NCBI RefSeq assembly: GCF_043290135.1 | Contig: NW_027464601.1 | Coordinates: forward strand, 3,332,001 to 3,396,000 | Direction of reading: 5' to 3' | DNA from: Rhipicephalus microplus | Lineage: Eukaryota > Arthropoda > Arachnida > Ixodida > Ixodidae | Length of the DNA: 64,000 nucleotides | Shown: positions 43,695 through 56,029 of the stretch, piece by piece | Layout of the letters: the number at the start of each line of letters is the position of its first letter | How positions within the stretch are numbered: the first letter of the stretch is position 1 | Program-made: the position numbers and the translations under genes | Notes under the pieces: generated by a model | Told to the model about the DNA's origin: nothing | Databases searched by the model: none | What the model saw: the letters and a program-made list of their open reading frames with translations, nothing else

Positions 43695-44017
43695 CAGCAA
43701 TGTCACGCACCACGAAATACTGGACTGTGACGCAGTGCGCGCGCGTGTGCTGCCTAATAAGCTTTGTTTATCTCTTTTCCCTCTCTTCTCTCTATATTTC
43801 ATCTCCCCCATCCCCCATCCAATGCGCCGGGTAGCAAACCGGCTGCCTATAGGCTGATCAACCTCCCTGCCGTTTTTTTTCCTCCTATTTTCCTTCCTTT
43901 TCCCCTCAGCTGGATTTTGCCGCCGGCATCGGCGTCACTCGACGTATATGTATACGTATACATATTTATGAAAACGCTAAAAAGAAAAAAAAACCTAAGA
44001 AAGAAACCGGCACGCGG

Positions 44018-44092
44018 AATCTAACTTGGAACATCTGCGTCGTAGGTGCGAGGCGTTAACCACTGAGCTACCACAGAGCACGTTCTTCTACG
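44018..44092 (-). mobile_element. tRNA-like SINE head
   Basis: The minus strand reads GCTCTGTGGTAGCTCAGTGG (A box) and, about 40 bases on, AAGTTAGATTCCGCG (B box). The acceptor ends do not pair, so this is not a functional tRNA gene. The downstream T-rich sequence on the minus strand may be the tail. Confidence 0.5.
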
Positions 44093-44099
44093 TGCAAAC

Positions 44100-45725
44100 G
44101 AAAAGTGAGTTATATCTACCGCTTACCGCTTATGATGGGCATCTCGGAGGGGAAATATCTTGTTTATAGCATTAACAGAAAGATTGCAGTATGAGCGCAC
44201 AGGGGCGTGCGGCGGCGCACGCCCTCATCTTCGACGCGTACTTTGCCTCGCGGAGAGGAGTGGGTGGTCGTATAGCCCATAAACGCACATTCGCGCGCCC
44301 TTATCTCGCGGTTGGGAGTATCTTCTGTCTTAGCTGTCCATAAGCTTCCACCGCAACAATTCTGTTCAGTTACAGGTCGCACAAAGATCACTGATATCGA
44401 TGTTTGCCAAAAGAGAGCGCGTTTCCGACACAGTGAAGCAACAACTGAGACGCTTATTCGCGCTCATCTGTGCGTGTGAATACGTTTCGTGCGTTATTTG
44501 CGCGTTAGAAATGTGGGACACGTCTTGATCTGCTTGCCATTTTGCGCGTGACCTTCCAATTTGTTGCTATCTCGTTCAGCGCTTCACCTTTGCGCCAAAG
44601 CTGTGACTCTTTTTCTACTAGTACTCATTTTACAACGACACGCAAGAGTGACGATGAGAGTGGCATACCAGTGCCTTGCGCAGCTGCCATTAGTTGCATT
44701 GCTTTCCAAAGTTCTTTGCTGTACCTCGCTGCGTACACTACATCATTTATCTCACTTGTGATTCACTGTTGGTCACATGACAAACAATGTGCACAGAAGT
44801 TAGCAATTCTTGTTATAAGCTATAACGTAGATTTACACAGCGAAAAGCATTTTACTTAACTAAAAGTTGATCAGGCACCGAAACAGGAATAACACAAAAG
44901 CAAGACAACAACAAAAAGCAGACCGTCACTCAAATGTGTTCATTAGTGGCATACAAAAGTATCACCATAGTATCTTCGACATGCTTTTGAGTGTCTGCAT
45001 TGAGGAACCATGAAAAAAAAGTATTGGTATCTCTGTAAACACTTTTACGACGTACGGATTCTATTGCAGTTATTTGTGAGACGTGGGAAAAAGTTACTTT
45101 TTCGTCATTATTGATCACAAGTGTTTGCGTGCTGTTTTGGGGATAAGCAAAGGAAATAAGCACGACGGTCAGCGGCACAGGCAGGGTGATCAAGGGTTTC
45201 CCACACGCATTGAAAATCTCATGTGGTAAAGCACCCAATGCCACTTACGGCACAAGCGCTGAGACAGCTTTGTCACTCAGACTTGCCTACAAGGTCACTC
45301 ACTAATGTTGGAGGCTGTTGGAGCAAGCATGATTTTTTTGGTAGTCTGACAATTCGGGCTTTATGAAATTTGGGCAGACGACGAAATGATGCTGTCTCGC
45401 AGAAAAATGACAAGCTGATGTTGTGTGAGCTCAGTTAACGGGATAACCATATCATCGAGCCACACCTTCATAGTTAAATAAATCTCCCCTTTACCCTGGA
45501 ACGCTATTGTTTGATAGTAATCCGAATTATACGATTGATTTGTATGTTTAGGTAGGCTGGAACATTATTCACAACATCGCGCTGCACGTATTGCTGTATT
45601 AACGAAGCATAACCACCCCCTTCATGAAATATTTTCCAGTAGCTGTATCAGTATTTCTGTATCTGTATTTCGCGAAACACTTTTGAATGCCAAGCATTTC
45701 GTTGCATACTGCAAGCACTTTTGGC
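44100..45725. other. Unassigned sequence
   Basis: Includes a short CpG-rich patch at 44190-44320. Nothing recognised. Confidence 0.35.
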
Positions 45726-45726
45726 G

Positions 45727-45773
<47 letters not shown>

Positions 45774-45774
45774 G

Positions 45775-45806
<32 letters not shown>

Positions 45807-45840
45807 ACTATCTATCTATCTATCTAGCCGCCTACGACTG
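45727..45840. repeat. (TATC)n in the same dispersed repeat, inverted
   Basis: About 100 bp of TATC has two interruptions. It is followed by TAGCCGCCTACGACTGGGTG, the complement of the flank at 4280-4293. Confidence 0.85.
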
Positions 45841-46129
45841 GGTGCTCTCGCCCTAACTCTTTAATATTAGGTTAAAACGAAATGAGTATGGCAGGGTAAG
45901 ATCGTCGGGCGAATACGACTAGGTGGTCATGACACGAATAATGTCACAGTCCCGTAACGTACGTCGTGAAACACATTTCCTCAGACATTGTCAATACCTT
46001 TGCGCTGGTATGTACCACTGATATGAGGGTATGTGTTGCAAGTGATTGACACTTTATGCATACCCAGGAAAAGTGACAACCCACGTGAGTATTTTGATGC
46101 GTGACCGTCAAAAAAAATTGGTGACATCG

Positions 46130-46310
46130 GGCATGTTAACCAGACGAACGTCAAGACCAAAATGTTGTGTTGCAGCAGTAATCGAATCCTAGCACTCTGC
46201 GTGGCAACCAGGGAGCCTACCACAGAGCACCACCAGGCCCCCGAACTGATTTTCAAGTAGATCCTAATGCTCGTCAAGCGTCAATTGAGGATGTAATTAT
46301 AGCTATTGAA
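46130..46310 (-). mobile_element. tRNA-derived SINE, second family
   Basis: The minus strand has GGTGGTGCTCTGTGGTAGGC (A-box-like) and AGGATTCGATTACT (B-box-like) about 30 bases apart, followed by a non-tRNA body. The sequence just upstream of the head (46240-46300) is related to 53860-53930. Limits are approximate. Confidence 0.5.
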
Positions 46311-47189
46311 GTTTTTTAACAATGCATATCGTCACGAAGGCATTGTACCGCTGTTTTTTTTTTTCGACTATTGCAGCAGTTTTCTCTTTGTCGAACGCGC
46401 TATTCTCGAAAAGAGACTGTCAGAGAAGAATGCGAATAAAAGGGGGCAAGCTGCGTCCGGATGGTCAATGTGTTGAGCTCCAGACGAGCAAGCCACCGCT
46501 GGGGCCTTCAGAATGATCGGAGACTGAGACTAAAGCTGACGTTCACACGTCGAGGCTGCTTTCGATAATGTGCCGTTTCAAGAAACTGTTACAGTTTTTC
46601 TACGAGGCAGGATTCACGGCAGCACGTAAACTTCTGTTGTGATTGGTTATCTTTGGCTTGCCTGATTGGTTCGTACAAGCCGGTTTTTATTTAGTGGAAA
46701 ATGGTGGCCTTCTGCGCGATTTACGTAGCCGTGGATGCTACAAAATTTCCTTTAAGCAGCGGCGCAGGCTCTTTTTGACTGAGCTGGCTCGAGGTCAACA
46801 GTGCATATCGCCAACTCTGACTAAGGCTCCAGGCATGCAACCCGAGGGATTTGCCATCATTTTCTGTCTTCGGTATTTGTTATCAGTGCAGTGTAAATTC
46901 AGTTGTGATAGATAAATAAAACCCTAATGTATGCTCTTAAAAATTATTGTATCAATTTGCTATCGCTTGCGATTGCGTTATAGCACCCACACTTTTTCTT
47001 CTCACTGGTATTTAGATGCGTCTAGTTTAGACTCCCCGAAACTTCAACACAAAGTAGTGGAGGTTGCTCAGTAACTGTATTATCGCTCAAAAATGATGTC
47101 CCGAGTCAATAAGTATCAGTAAACTACCTCGGATTGCTCTACTGGGACGGAAACTCCTTCTTTCTTCTCCGCTATGACTACGCCCCAAG

Positions 47190-48100
47190 CAAAACCTTTT
47201 GTCGGACCTCCAGACTTGAGAGGCACGCCGGATAAGTTATTTTGCAGAGGCTACTTTGCTACAAACATCTAGCGTCGCTCAACCATTGGGACCAATTCAC
47301 AAAGGTTGAATTAATATATGTTGCACTGGACAGTGATGCGGTAAAGTGGCACACTACTGAAATTTTATTGGGTGCCCATAATTCATGGGAAGAGGGGGCG
47401 ACGCTTTTCAGGACTTTGTTCACCAGTCAGCACTCACTTGATATCACCAATTTGCGTTTATTAAACCGGACACAACTGCCATCCGAGTCGCCGAGCAGTA
47501 CCACAATTATTTTGTACAACTTTGTGGTAAGGTGAACCCGTCGATGACAGAGGAAGCCAGGTTGCGGCACCTTTTGCGCGATTTGTATAGGGATGTTCAG
47601 GAGAAAATGATAATCACGAACCCGGAAACAAGTGCTGCGTTCCTCCATATTTTTAGCGCATAAACCAAGCAGCCTAATGAGCCGTGCGTCAGGGCCACTG
47701 TGAATGGCCACCTACTATTACACAGAGATGCATTCGGGGATGCATGACTTCGCACCTTGTGTTGGAATAACACCCTCTGCAACAACAATACAGCCTCCTC
47801 GTGCGTGTGTCGCCACTTGCGCCGCGGCCGAGTTGCGTTGCCCGCGAGGAACCGCCCACCGCGAGAGAGATCTCAAGGCAACTGCGAACTATTCGGCAGG
47901 CTAAAAAGCGTCGATGATGAGATGAGTCACCCCCAAATGCCCTGGCCACCTAGAACTTCCAGCGCCAATGACAGGCGTTCCCGTTGCCAGATTTGCCACC
48001 GCTTTAGTCACATAGTGCACAAGCGCTGGCCTTTGTTTCGAGATGGCAGGAACTATCAAGCGGCGCGCGTTGAGAACCATAAAAAAACAGCATAATCTTT
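47190..48100 (+). pseudogene. Gypsy-3 gag remnant
   Basis: Fragments include KPFVGPPDLRGTP, LASLNHWDQFTKVELIYVAL with DSDAVKWH (capsid block), and a partial zinc knuckle (CQICHRFSHIVHKRW). Frames shift repeatedly, and no single start can be defended. Confidence 0.62.
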
Positions 48101-48169
48101 CGGGGAAACAAGAACGATCATGTCCAAGGGGTTCGCTCAGCCGCCTTATCGGCACGTTGTCGCAAGTTC

Positions 48170-49640
48170 AGCTCCTCCCGGTCTTTACACGAGTCAATGG
48201 CAGAGAAGCAAAACTTGTAATTGACATCAGCTTGCCCGTAAATGTCATCTCAGAAGAATTACCTAAGAAATATGTGCTCCATTCAAATCGAGCAAAGACA
48301 TATTCATGAGAAGAATTGGCGGATGTGTGAAGCTCAAGTAATAACTTAATTTGTCACCACTAATATTCACGAGAAATGTTTGCTAGCGAAGGATTGCCTG
48401 TACGAGCTTCTAGGTGGTTTTTCGTTCTGCATAGCATCACGACTTTTTATTGATTTCTCGAGGAAAGAGCTCAAACATATTGGGAGAATTTTTCAGCTAT
48501 ATTTAGACTCAGGTGCCCCCGAACAAACTAACGTGCTTGCAGTACGGTGCCATGAGCGCATTCTCATTGAACCACGCACAGATTTGGCTGTTGAAGTTAT
48601 GTCGCAAAACACAGAGTCTGCCTTCTCGAATCAAATAGAATGCTCAGAAGTGGACTCCAAGTTGCACGCACAGAAGCGAGGCTCATGCGTAAGTATGACC
48701 TGATTTGTTTCTATATACCACCATGTCGACAGTGAATCTTCTCGGCAGAACAAAGCTTCGATGGGCTTCGTCTATTCACGACGCACAGCTGGCAATTACA
48801 GCTCCTAGAATTATCAACTATCCCAAAAATCTGGCAAAGAGACTCGTGATAACATACAGTAATCTGAACGGGAGAACCTGCTGTAGGTCGCTGAGGAGTA
48901 CCGTCATCTTTTTACATGCACTGATATCCCCATCTGGCAAACACATGTCGCTAAACAGCTGATCGACAAAGGCGATTGTCGATCCATTTGTCAGCACCCA
49001 TATCGTCAAACCCCTTACCAAAAGCCACTAACTGAGCAACACGTTGACGAAATGCTCGCGGCGAGATCATTAGGAAATCACACAGTCCTTGTTCACCACC
49101 GGTAGTCCTCGTAAAAAGCCAAATAGGACTTGACATTTCTGCATCAACTTTCAAAGAGTCAATGAGGTGACTAAGAAAGAAGTGACCACTTGCCATGAAT
49201 CGATGATATTCTCGACGTGCTTCAAGGTCAAAATACTTCACGACACTTGTTCTAACATCAAGCTACTCGCAAGTGGGCATCAAGGAGGAAAATGAGCAGA
49301 AGACTGCATTTGCCTGTGAACTCGGCCTGTACCAATTCATTGTGATCCCTTCCAGCCTGTGCAATGATTTCACCAAATTTAAGATTCATGAACCAAGTCC
49401 TCAATGGCCTGCTCTGGAGTGTATGGTTGGCCTGCTTGATCGACATCGTAATTTTCTTCAAAGCCATGGCAGCTCATTAGGACGATTCGAAATTGTGTTT
49501 TTGGCTTTAAATACAGCAAACATGCAATCAAATCCCGAAAATTGCAACTTGCCCACAGGAACATTCAACATCTCAGACATATTCCCACACTGTAAGGTAT
49601 CCGGCCAGATCCATACAAAGTAAAGCAGCCATCAAAATAT
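48170..49640 (+). pseudogene. Gypsy-3 protease and RT remnant
   Basis: The protease region reads TRVNGREAKLVIDISLPVNV, with the D-T-G reduced to D-I-S. The RT fingers appear at about 48965 (CQHPYRQTPYQKPLTEQHVDEML). The palm follows: EQKTAFACELGLYQFIVIPS. The expected YLDD is degraded to LIDIVIF in another frame near 49435. Multiple stops and shifts are present. Confidence 0.68.
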
Positions 49641-49754
49641 TATCGAAGCCGCGAAACAAAAACGGCGTGCAGAGTTTTCTCGGCGTCTGTAATTACTAAC
49701 GGCGATTCATCAAATATTTTAACATTTCTCGACTTCTGAAAACTTAACTAAAAA

Positions 49755-50276
49755 ATGTGTTCCTTTTGTCTATGTGCAAACTGCGAAGCACCAATGCAAT
49801 CACTCAAAAAGAAGCTAATCAGAGCCCGAGTTTCGCGTTCACTTGAGCCAAAAAAGGCGATAGAGGTGTACAATGATATCAACGATTTTGGCATTGGCGT
49901 CATCCTTGTTCAGAAAATTGGAGTTCTAGAAACACTCAACGCTTATGCCAGCTACCATCTTGACAATGCGGAGATGAACTAAAGCACGACTGAGAAAAAA
50001 TGCCTCACGGTCGTGTTCCCCTGCGGACAGTTTAGGTCGTACGTATTTGGCGCTGAATTCATGGTTGTGACTGACCAAGTGAGTTTGGCTTGGCTAATGA
50101 AAGTAAGACATCCGAATGCTCGCCTTATGCGGTGGTTTCTGCTGCTTCAGGAAATCGACATAACGTTGCGACACCGCCCTGGCTTCAAAGAAGGAAACGC
50201 CGAAACACTTACCCACCTTCCTCATGACCTCGTGCTGGTCAGTGAAGAAGACCCCTTTATCATTCCTAGTCCTTGA
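49755..50276 (+). pseudogene. Gypsy-3 RNase H remnant
   Basis: Blocks EVYNDINDFGIGVILVQ, TEKKCLTVVFPCGQFRSYVF, VVTDQVSLAWLMKVRHPNAR and HRPGFKEGNAETLTHLP follow the standard Gypsy RNase H order. The first catalytic Asp box is altered (YNDINDF). A TAA at 49981 interrupts the frame. Confidence 0.78.
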
Positions 50277-50289
50277 TCAGGTGGACGTT

Positions 50290-50769
50290 GGAGAGATGCA
50301 GAAAGCAGACCCCTAGATTTGGGATATTGTGTAGCACTTCAAGCACCCAGATGCCGCTGTTGTCGGGAAAACGAAAAGAATGGCAAGGAGCTTGCGGTTG
50401 ATCTACGGTGTACTGTATAGGAGGGCGAAAGGCTTTGAGAAGGATTGCTCAGGGCTTGTAGCTCCATATGCTTGAGACCTGAGATTTTATGGCACTCTCA
50501 TGACGACACCACGGCAGGCCACAGGGGGGGGGGGAAGCACACATGAAAGCAAATGCGTTGCTGCTATTTCTGGCCCAAGATGTGCTCGCACGTCCGCATG
50601 TCCACCCTTACTCTAACTGACAGACACGAAAGCAACAACCGGTGAGGTCGGCTGGTTTTCTCCAACTAATCCCACGTGCAGGTCGACTGCTCAGCAGGTG
50701 GGCATGGCCTTTATTGGACATTTCACTGAATTCAATGCAGGGAACCCCTACACTGTCGTAATAACATAC
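50290..50769 (+). pseudogene. Gypsy-3 integrase, N-terminal part
   Basis: Weak zinc-domain remnants (HDDTTAGH-like near 50497) are followed by VGMAFIGHF-like and NPYTVVIT segments up to the transposon insertion. The rest continues at 51701. A G10 run lies near 50524. Confidence 0.55.
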
Positions 50770-51700
50770 TATACACTTTTAGCTGGGCGTACGTAACGAG
50801 GCTACGTACGCAACACTGCCGCGGGAGAGCACTGCGCATGTGCAGCACGTTAATTATTGATTCCAGAGATGTGCACATACGCCCGTATACAAAACAATGC
50901 CTACGTATTGCTACGATCAATATGTTATATTCTCGCCAGACCTCGAAGAAACAGAAATGAGAGTAAATGGTAGCTGCAGTGGCGTTCGACGTGGTCAGCA
51001 ACATTGCGCCGTTGCAAGGAATGTGTACTTGTTTCAATGCCAGACAAGGTACATTCAAGCGGCGCGTTCCGGCATGTTGACTATTCAGAAGAAATTGCCT
51101 GGCGTCTCACAAAAATTCTCAAGAATCGCCTTCGCTAGGTTGTGTACAGGAACGCGTCTCTTTGTGGAAGTCCTCTCGGCGAACGAACCAGTGAACGGCA
51201 GCTTGGTACGTGCAACGTAATACGCCTTGGACGTTGTGCAATATTTCACTCCTTGAATGTGCTGGTAGTACATCGCAAGGTCACGAATACAAGGAACGCT
51301 ACGAATTGCTGCGAAGTACGCAAACCCTCATCCAGAGCAGCGAAAAGTTCAAAACAGCGAAATTGAACAGCCACATTCAGTGCACCTAGGTACGATGCTA
51401 GACATACACACAGCGAACGCAACAGCTCACTTGTACGCTAGTGGCCCTTACCTGGCCGTCACGATGTTTATTGCGTGGATCCGAAATGTCACGTAATTGC
51501 TAGGACATAGCATTCTTCCAACGTGGGTGGCGCTGATAAGCATTCCAAACCCTTGAATCTTGCATACGACTTATCTAATTGAGTGAAACGCATCAGGGTA
51601 CGTTAAACTAAAATATTTGTCACACGCTTCATCTGCAGCGTGCGCAACGTAGTTTTCACAGCGTACGCAATTTCTCCGTACGCCCAACTAAAAGTGTCTA
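50770..51700. mobile_element. 931-bp TIR DNA transposon inside Gypsy-3
   Basis: The left end TATACACTTTTAGCTGGGCG and the right end, read in reverse complement as TAGACACTTTTAGTTGGGCG, form TIRs that extend loosely for about 40 bp. ATAC occurs immediately outside on both sides (50766-50769 and 51701-51704). The integrase frame reads up to the left edge and resumes at the right edge (ITKWVEAVAVTWPLAKG). No transposase motif is recognised inside. The superfamily is unresolved; a TA target is an alternative reading. Confidence 0.78.
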
Positions 51701-52450
51701 ATACATCACGAAATGGGTCGAGGCTGTTGCTGTAACTTGGCCACTTGCAAAGGGGCAGCAAGAGCGTTCGTAAAACACGTCGTCCTGCGTCATGGTGCAC
51801 CAGAGAAAGTGGTAAGCGAACGTGGATGACATATTGTCGCCCACCTGACGAAACAATTTTGTCATATTGTGGGTAGCAAACACACTACCACAACAGCATA
51901 TCACCCACAGGCATCATTGGGCGAGCGTATTATGCACAGATTGGCTGATATGCTCAGCATGTACACTTGTTCCCACCACCGCAACTGGGATGAATTCTCG
52001 CCGTAGGGTCTCTTTGCGTACAACTCTTTCTCTCACGAGACGACTCACTCCTTTCTTTCTTCTTCACGGAGATGAGTCAACGCTACCAGAAGAGGTTGGG
52101 CTGGGTGCACAACGTGGATTGTACTACATCCTAAAAGCTATCAAAGTGGCTCAACGACTGCGCCAGACTCGAAAAGGGGTAAAAAATTGGAGAGGCGTGT
52201 GCAGATGAAGAACGAACGCAACTATGATGCTAAACAACGAAGTGCTGTTTATCACAAAGGCTACTTGGCGTACTTATGGAGTCCCTCCTTGGCCAAAGGG
52301 AAGATAACGAAGTTTTTTTCAAAGATACCAAGAACCTTTTCGTCTCGTCTGCCGGGTAGCCGAGAAGAACTGGAAAGTGGTAGGACAAACTAGGAAAAAA
52401 ACGTTACGTTCTTAGTGTTGAGCATATAAAGCCCTGCCACGTTCGATTCT
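51701..52450 (+). pseudogene. Gypsy-3 integrase, core and C-terminus
   Basis: It resumes with KWVEAVAVTWPLAKGAAR, then VVLRHGAPEKVVS, AYHPQASLGERIMH-like sequence (a Gln-containing Y-H-P-Q segment with the third catalytic Glu) and MLSMYTCSHHRNWDE. A basic C-terminus (KNERNYDAKQRSAVYHKGY) follows. Frames are broken many times. Confidence 0.7.
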
Positions 52451-53179
52451 CTTCCGATGCCGGCAATGCAGACGATCAAGCTTGTGATAATCAAGAGGTA
52501 CGCAATCCAAGTGGCGATGTGCGCGAGTGCAGTGCAAGGAGGGATGTCCGCGAACTACAGCAGTGTTCGCATGCATGAGCGCTCCGCAAACAGTGATGAC
52601 AAGGAATTACTATGAAGTGTGCGCGAGTGCAGTTCGTGATTGGGCCAAGAGCTCAGTTTGCGACATGCTGTGCGTACAACAAAAACCAAAATGATCCATT
52701 GCGACAGTGCATAGGCTCACACACTGAAACTGAACTTTATTCTAATTGGAAGACATTTCTGAGTAGTAAAAATGCACGACAGAATGTCGGTGCCTAGGAC
52801 ACGGACATTGACTTTTAATACAGTGCCGACGAGTGAACTGCATTGATTTATGTGTTTCGTGATTTTCTGTCTGTCGAATGTACACTTGTTTTAGGGTTTT
52901 TCTTACTTTTAAGCAGGTCTATAGACTTCTATAAAACGAGCACCCTTCCTACTACTTAACGTAAAATTGTTTCTTTTTTTTTCTCTGTTTTGTATTTGTG
53001 ATTCCGTGCAGTATAAATTCCAGTTGTGATAGACACAAACGCCCAATGAGTGCTGTTCGATCTTCTCCTATTGATTAGGTATCGCTCTCCTGTTCGGAAT
53101 TGCTCCCACACTTCTTCGTCTGGCTGGTCTTCAAATGTGTCTCGCTTAGACACCCCGAAACTTCACTACAATACGTAGT

Positions 53180-54790
53180 CCTGCGATACTGCTGTCACAC
53201 CATGTTAATACCATACATTGTTAAGCGAAATGCACTGAAGTTTACTTCAACAAAAGAACGGTGCGACCAGACATTTGTTATGTAAATTTGAGAGTCTTAA
53301 GAAAACTCAGTCCATCTCCACTAATAAATGACTCAAGTGGGCTAAGCAATAAAACCTAAGGTTCATATTATCTATCTTGATGTCACTGTCTAGTATAAAA
53401 GATGGAAAGAATGACGGATGAATGCACGAACCGACGGACAGGAGGTCGTATGGGCGGACGAACGGACAGGTGGACGTATGCATGGATGCAGGAATGGTAG
53501 GACGCGTGGACGAACAGATACCGGGACGGACAAACGGGCGGTAAAAGGTATGGGTGGAAGCACAGAGGGACTGCCAGGGTGATCACGTATTGTGCTGCCG
53601 TATAGTTGATTAAACAAAAAAGTCGATTGTTTACACATTTGTTTTTTTTTTGTGCAGATATTCAGTTTCGGTATTGGTTTTGTGGGGCGTGATGCATGTC
53701 GACTGAGTCGGCCCTAAGCAGCTTCGCCCTCCCCCAAGCTGGCATCGGGAGCTTTGGCCCAACGAACACAAAGAATAAATATCCTGCTTCCAGCTAGATT
53801 CAACCGTCCGTATTTTGCGCAGCAATCAAACATTCCACCACAGAAGCACCCCATGTCTCGAAACTGCTTTTGAAGTAGACCGTAATGTTCGTGAAACGTC
53901 AGTTGAGGTTGCAGTGCTGTATATCCAATCATATAAGCAGTAGATACTGCTATCATACAGCCGTCATGTCGGATTAAGTACAATTGTAGAGAAGTCCACC
54001 CACTGAAGCTCATTTATCTTGAAGTCTCCGAGGGCGTCATCCTCGCTGGCACAAGCACCACATATCAGCTTACTGTTTTCGTGTTGCTAATATCTACCTT
54101 GCTGCTCGTATTGTTACATTGGTGACTGTTTAACCTATGGCTGTACGCACATCATTTGTAGATATATTTACCGTCATGCCGTGACGCTTCGACCAATAAC
54201 AAAAATATATGCATTGTCACCTTCCACCTGCATGCTTAGCGATTCATCGATTCTTAATATACGTGAGATCTGCCAAATCGTTTTCGTCCTTTCATAAATT
54301 TATATGCTGAATGTTCTGTTATGTAAAACAGAAATATATCTCAGGAACTGTTCTGTTCTATTCTAACTGTTTTGCTTTGGAGAGGTTAAGGTCCATATTG
54401 CCTCGGCTACTCCCTATAAATCAGTTCTGCAGCGAAAAAAAAAAAAGAATACTGAATGGTACCCAAAAAACTCCCAATCCAAAAAAAAAACGTTATAGCA
54501 CATTGAAACTAGTTCAAATGTGATGCCAATTCACAGTTTGCTTGAAGCTGTTCACACTGTCAAACTGTTAACACGCACACCTTCCTTTTTTACTGTCAGT
54601 ATATGAACTAAAAAATTTCATACATATCAATCCCAGGCTGTCTATCACAGGCGTTTATCCAGTCCGGCCTCCACTAAGAAGTCTGTCGGGAAGATGTTTG
54701 CCTTTTCGGAAGATTCATTTCAGACCATTGTCCAAGTACTTTTTAATGCATTTTAGACTTCCACCGAATGTATTTCGATATTTGTTTTTT
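53180..54790. other. Repeat scraps and unassigned sequence
   Basis: 53395-53565 is a degenerate GGAC/GGAT tetranucleotide stretch related to the foldback family core (copy C, no ends found). 53860-53930 resembles the sequence beside the SINE at 46.2 kb. The remainder is unassigned. Confidence 0.45.
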
Positions 54791-54832
54791 CGGAATACTT
54801 TTTACAGCGAAACCTGTTAGGAGAGTACCAAT

Positions 54833-54903
54833 GACACAGCGAGGCTCGAACACGGGTCCACTGCATACCATCCCAGCATTGAACCACTGAGCCACGGCAG
54901 TGC
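54833..54903 (-). mobile_element. tRNA-like SINE head, 71 nt
   Basis: The minus strand reads GCCGTGGCTCAGTGGTTCAA (A box) and CGTGTTCGAGCCTCG (B box) with tRNA-like spacing. The 5' and 3' seven-base ends do not pair and the T stem is poor, so a working tRNA gene is unlikely. It is probably the head of a SINE running to about 54.77 kb. Confidence 0.5.
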
Positions 54904-54909
54904 TTCGCA

Positions 54910-55450
54910 TTTGATCGCATTCTCGTCTTAGGCAAGCTAGACGTCGGGAAAGTAATCGCGTCAATATGAGTAATCAAGTGTTTAAGATCAGCAAAACAAC
55001 AACCAGGCCTCACGAATGCGTATAGCGCAACAAGTTGGTCGTATAATGCTCCAACCAATTACAAAAGCTCGCTCTTGATCACCGATTAACTGTGGCGCAT
55101 ACCCACTTCAGGCAAACTTTCTCATCGTCTTCCGCACTAGCTTTAACAATTGGCAGAAAATTCCTTACAAGTGTTTAGCGGATACAAAGCTTCTTGGAAG
55201 AATGACAAAAAATAGCATAGATAATGCCAGCCTACTACCAAGAAATATAATAATAACAATACCGTAGCGGGTTCCGAGATACTGTGCTTGCAGCAGTTAC
55301 CCAATGAGTGTTTAAAAAAGGCTCTGAAAGGCCGCTCTCCTAGCTTTACTGATGCTGATGACCTCTGATGGATGGCACTTACCCACCAAGGAAGATGGGC
55401 CAAGAACCGGGTGGCAGGATACTTAAATGAAACTAAATTGAAAATCAAGC
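54910..55450. other. Unassigned sequence
   Basis: Nothing recognised. ORFs of about 100 codons on the minus strand have no domain. Confidence 0.35.
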
Positions 55451-55551
55451 CAATCTGAAAAAGTAGCTTAAAATATTACTACCAAAAAGCAAAAATGTTT
55501 GCTGAGCAAGCGGCCAAACCATCTTTTGTTTTTGAAAGACATAACTACGAA

Positions 55552-56025
55552 TTATAAACTAAAGATCTGAAATGGTAGGGGTTCACTAGCATGGTAATCT
55601 TTTAGTTGCGTCAAAGCGGAGCATACATCCCTGTGGCAGTAACCAAATGAAGTTCCGCCAAGTGATAAAATTACTGGTAGATTTACTTGTATTCCTAGCT
55701 TTTGTGATGGGGCTACTAAAAATCTTTTTCTCTGATAAGAATAACGATGACAGAATAAAAAAAAATGTTCAATTGTTTCAATTTCGTTGCACCAAATGCA
55801 TAGCGGTGATGCCTTGAGCAGAGCTTTATTAAGGTAATAATTTAGTTGGGGAACTGCACAGCGCAATATGGTGTAATTGACCTCTATCTGGTGAGATACA
55901 CACCACTGTTTATTCCAGCAATAGCTCAAATGCTCGAAATCTTTGAATTTATCCAAATTACCTTTTCCCCATTGCAGGCAAGCATTTCGGAACCTTAGCG
56001 TGGTTACGTAAGCCGTATCTGGCAA
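55552..56025 (-). pseudogene. LINE ORF2 C-terminal fragment
   Basis: The 157-codon ORF has KQWCVSHQIEVNYTILRCAV, then a Cys/His motif PLCIWCNEIETIEHFFLFC (C-x2-C-x7-H-x4-C) and RKRFLVAPSQKLGIQV. The motif and its position match LINE ORF2 ends. RT itself is absent, consistent with 5' truncation. It shares blocks with the relic at 42245-42720. Confidence 0.68.
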
Positions 56026-56029
56026 AACT

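Larger units (their letters stand above)
46858..53173 (+). mobile_element. Third Gypsy element, heavily decayed
   Basis: Related ~195-bp blocks bound the region: 46858-47053 and 52978-53173 share GTGCAGT-TAAATT-CAGTTGTGATAG and CACCCCGAAACTTCA-type ends. They look like diverged LTR 3' parts. Between them lie gag, protease, RT, RNase H and integrase fragments in Gypsy order on the plus strand, broken by many stops. A TGGAGGTTGCTC primer-site-like word follows the left block. The full LTR extent and target duplication are not resolved. A TIR transposon splits integrase at 50770-51700. Confidence 0.8.

Noticed and set aside
54833..54903. tRNA gene
   Set aside because: A and B boxes are present but the acceptor ends and T stem do not pair; better read as a SINE head. 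The same argument applies at 44018-44092 and 59620-59735.
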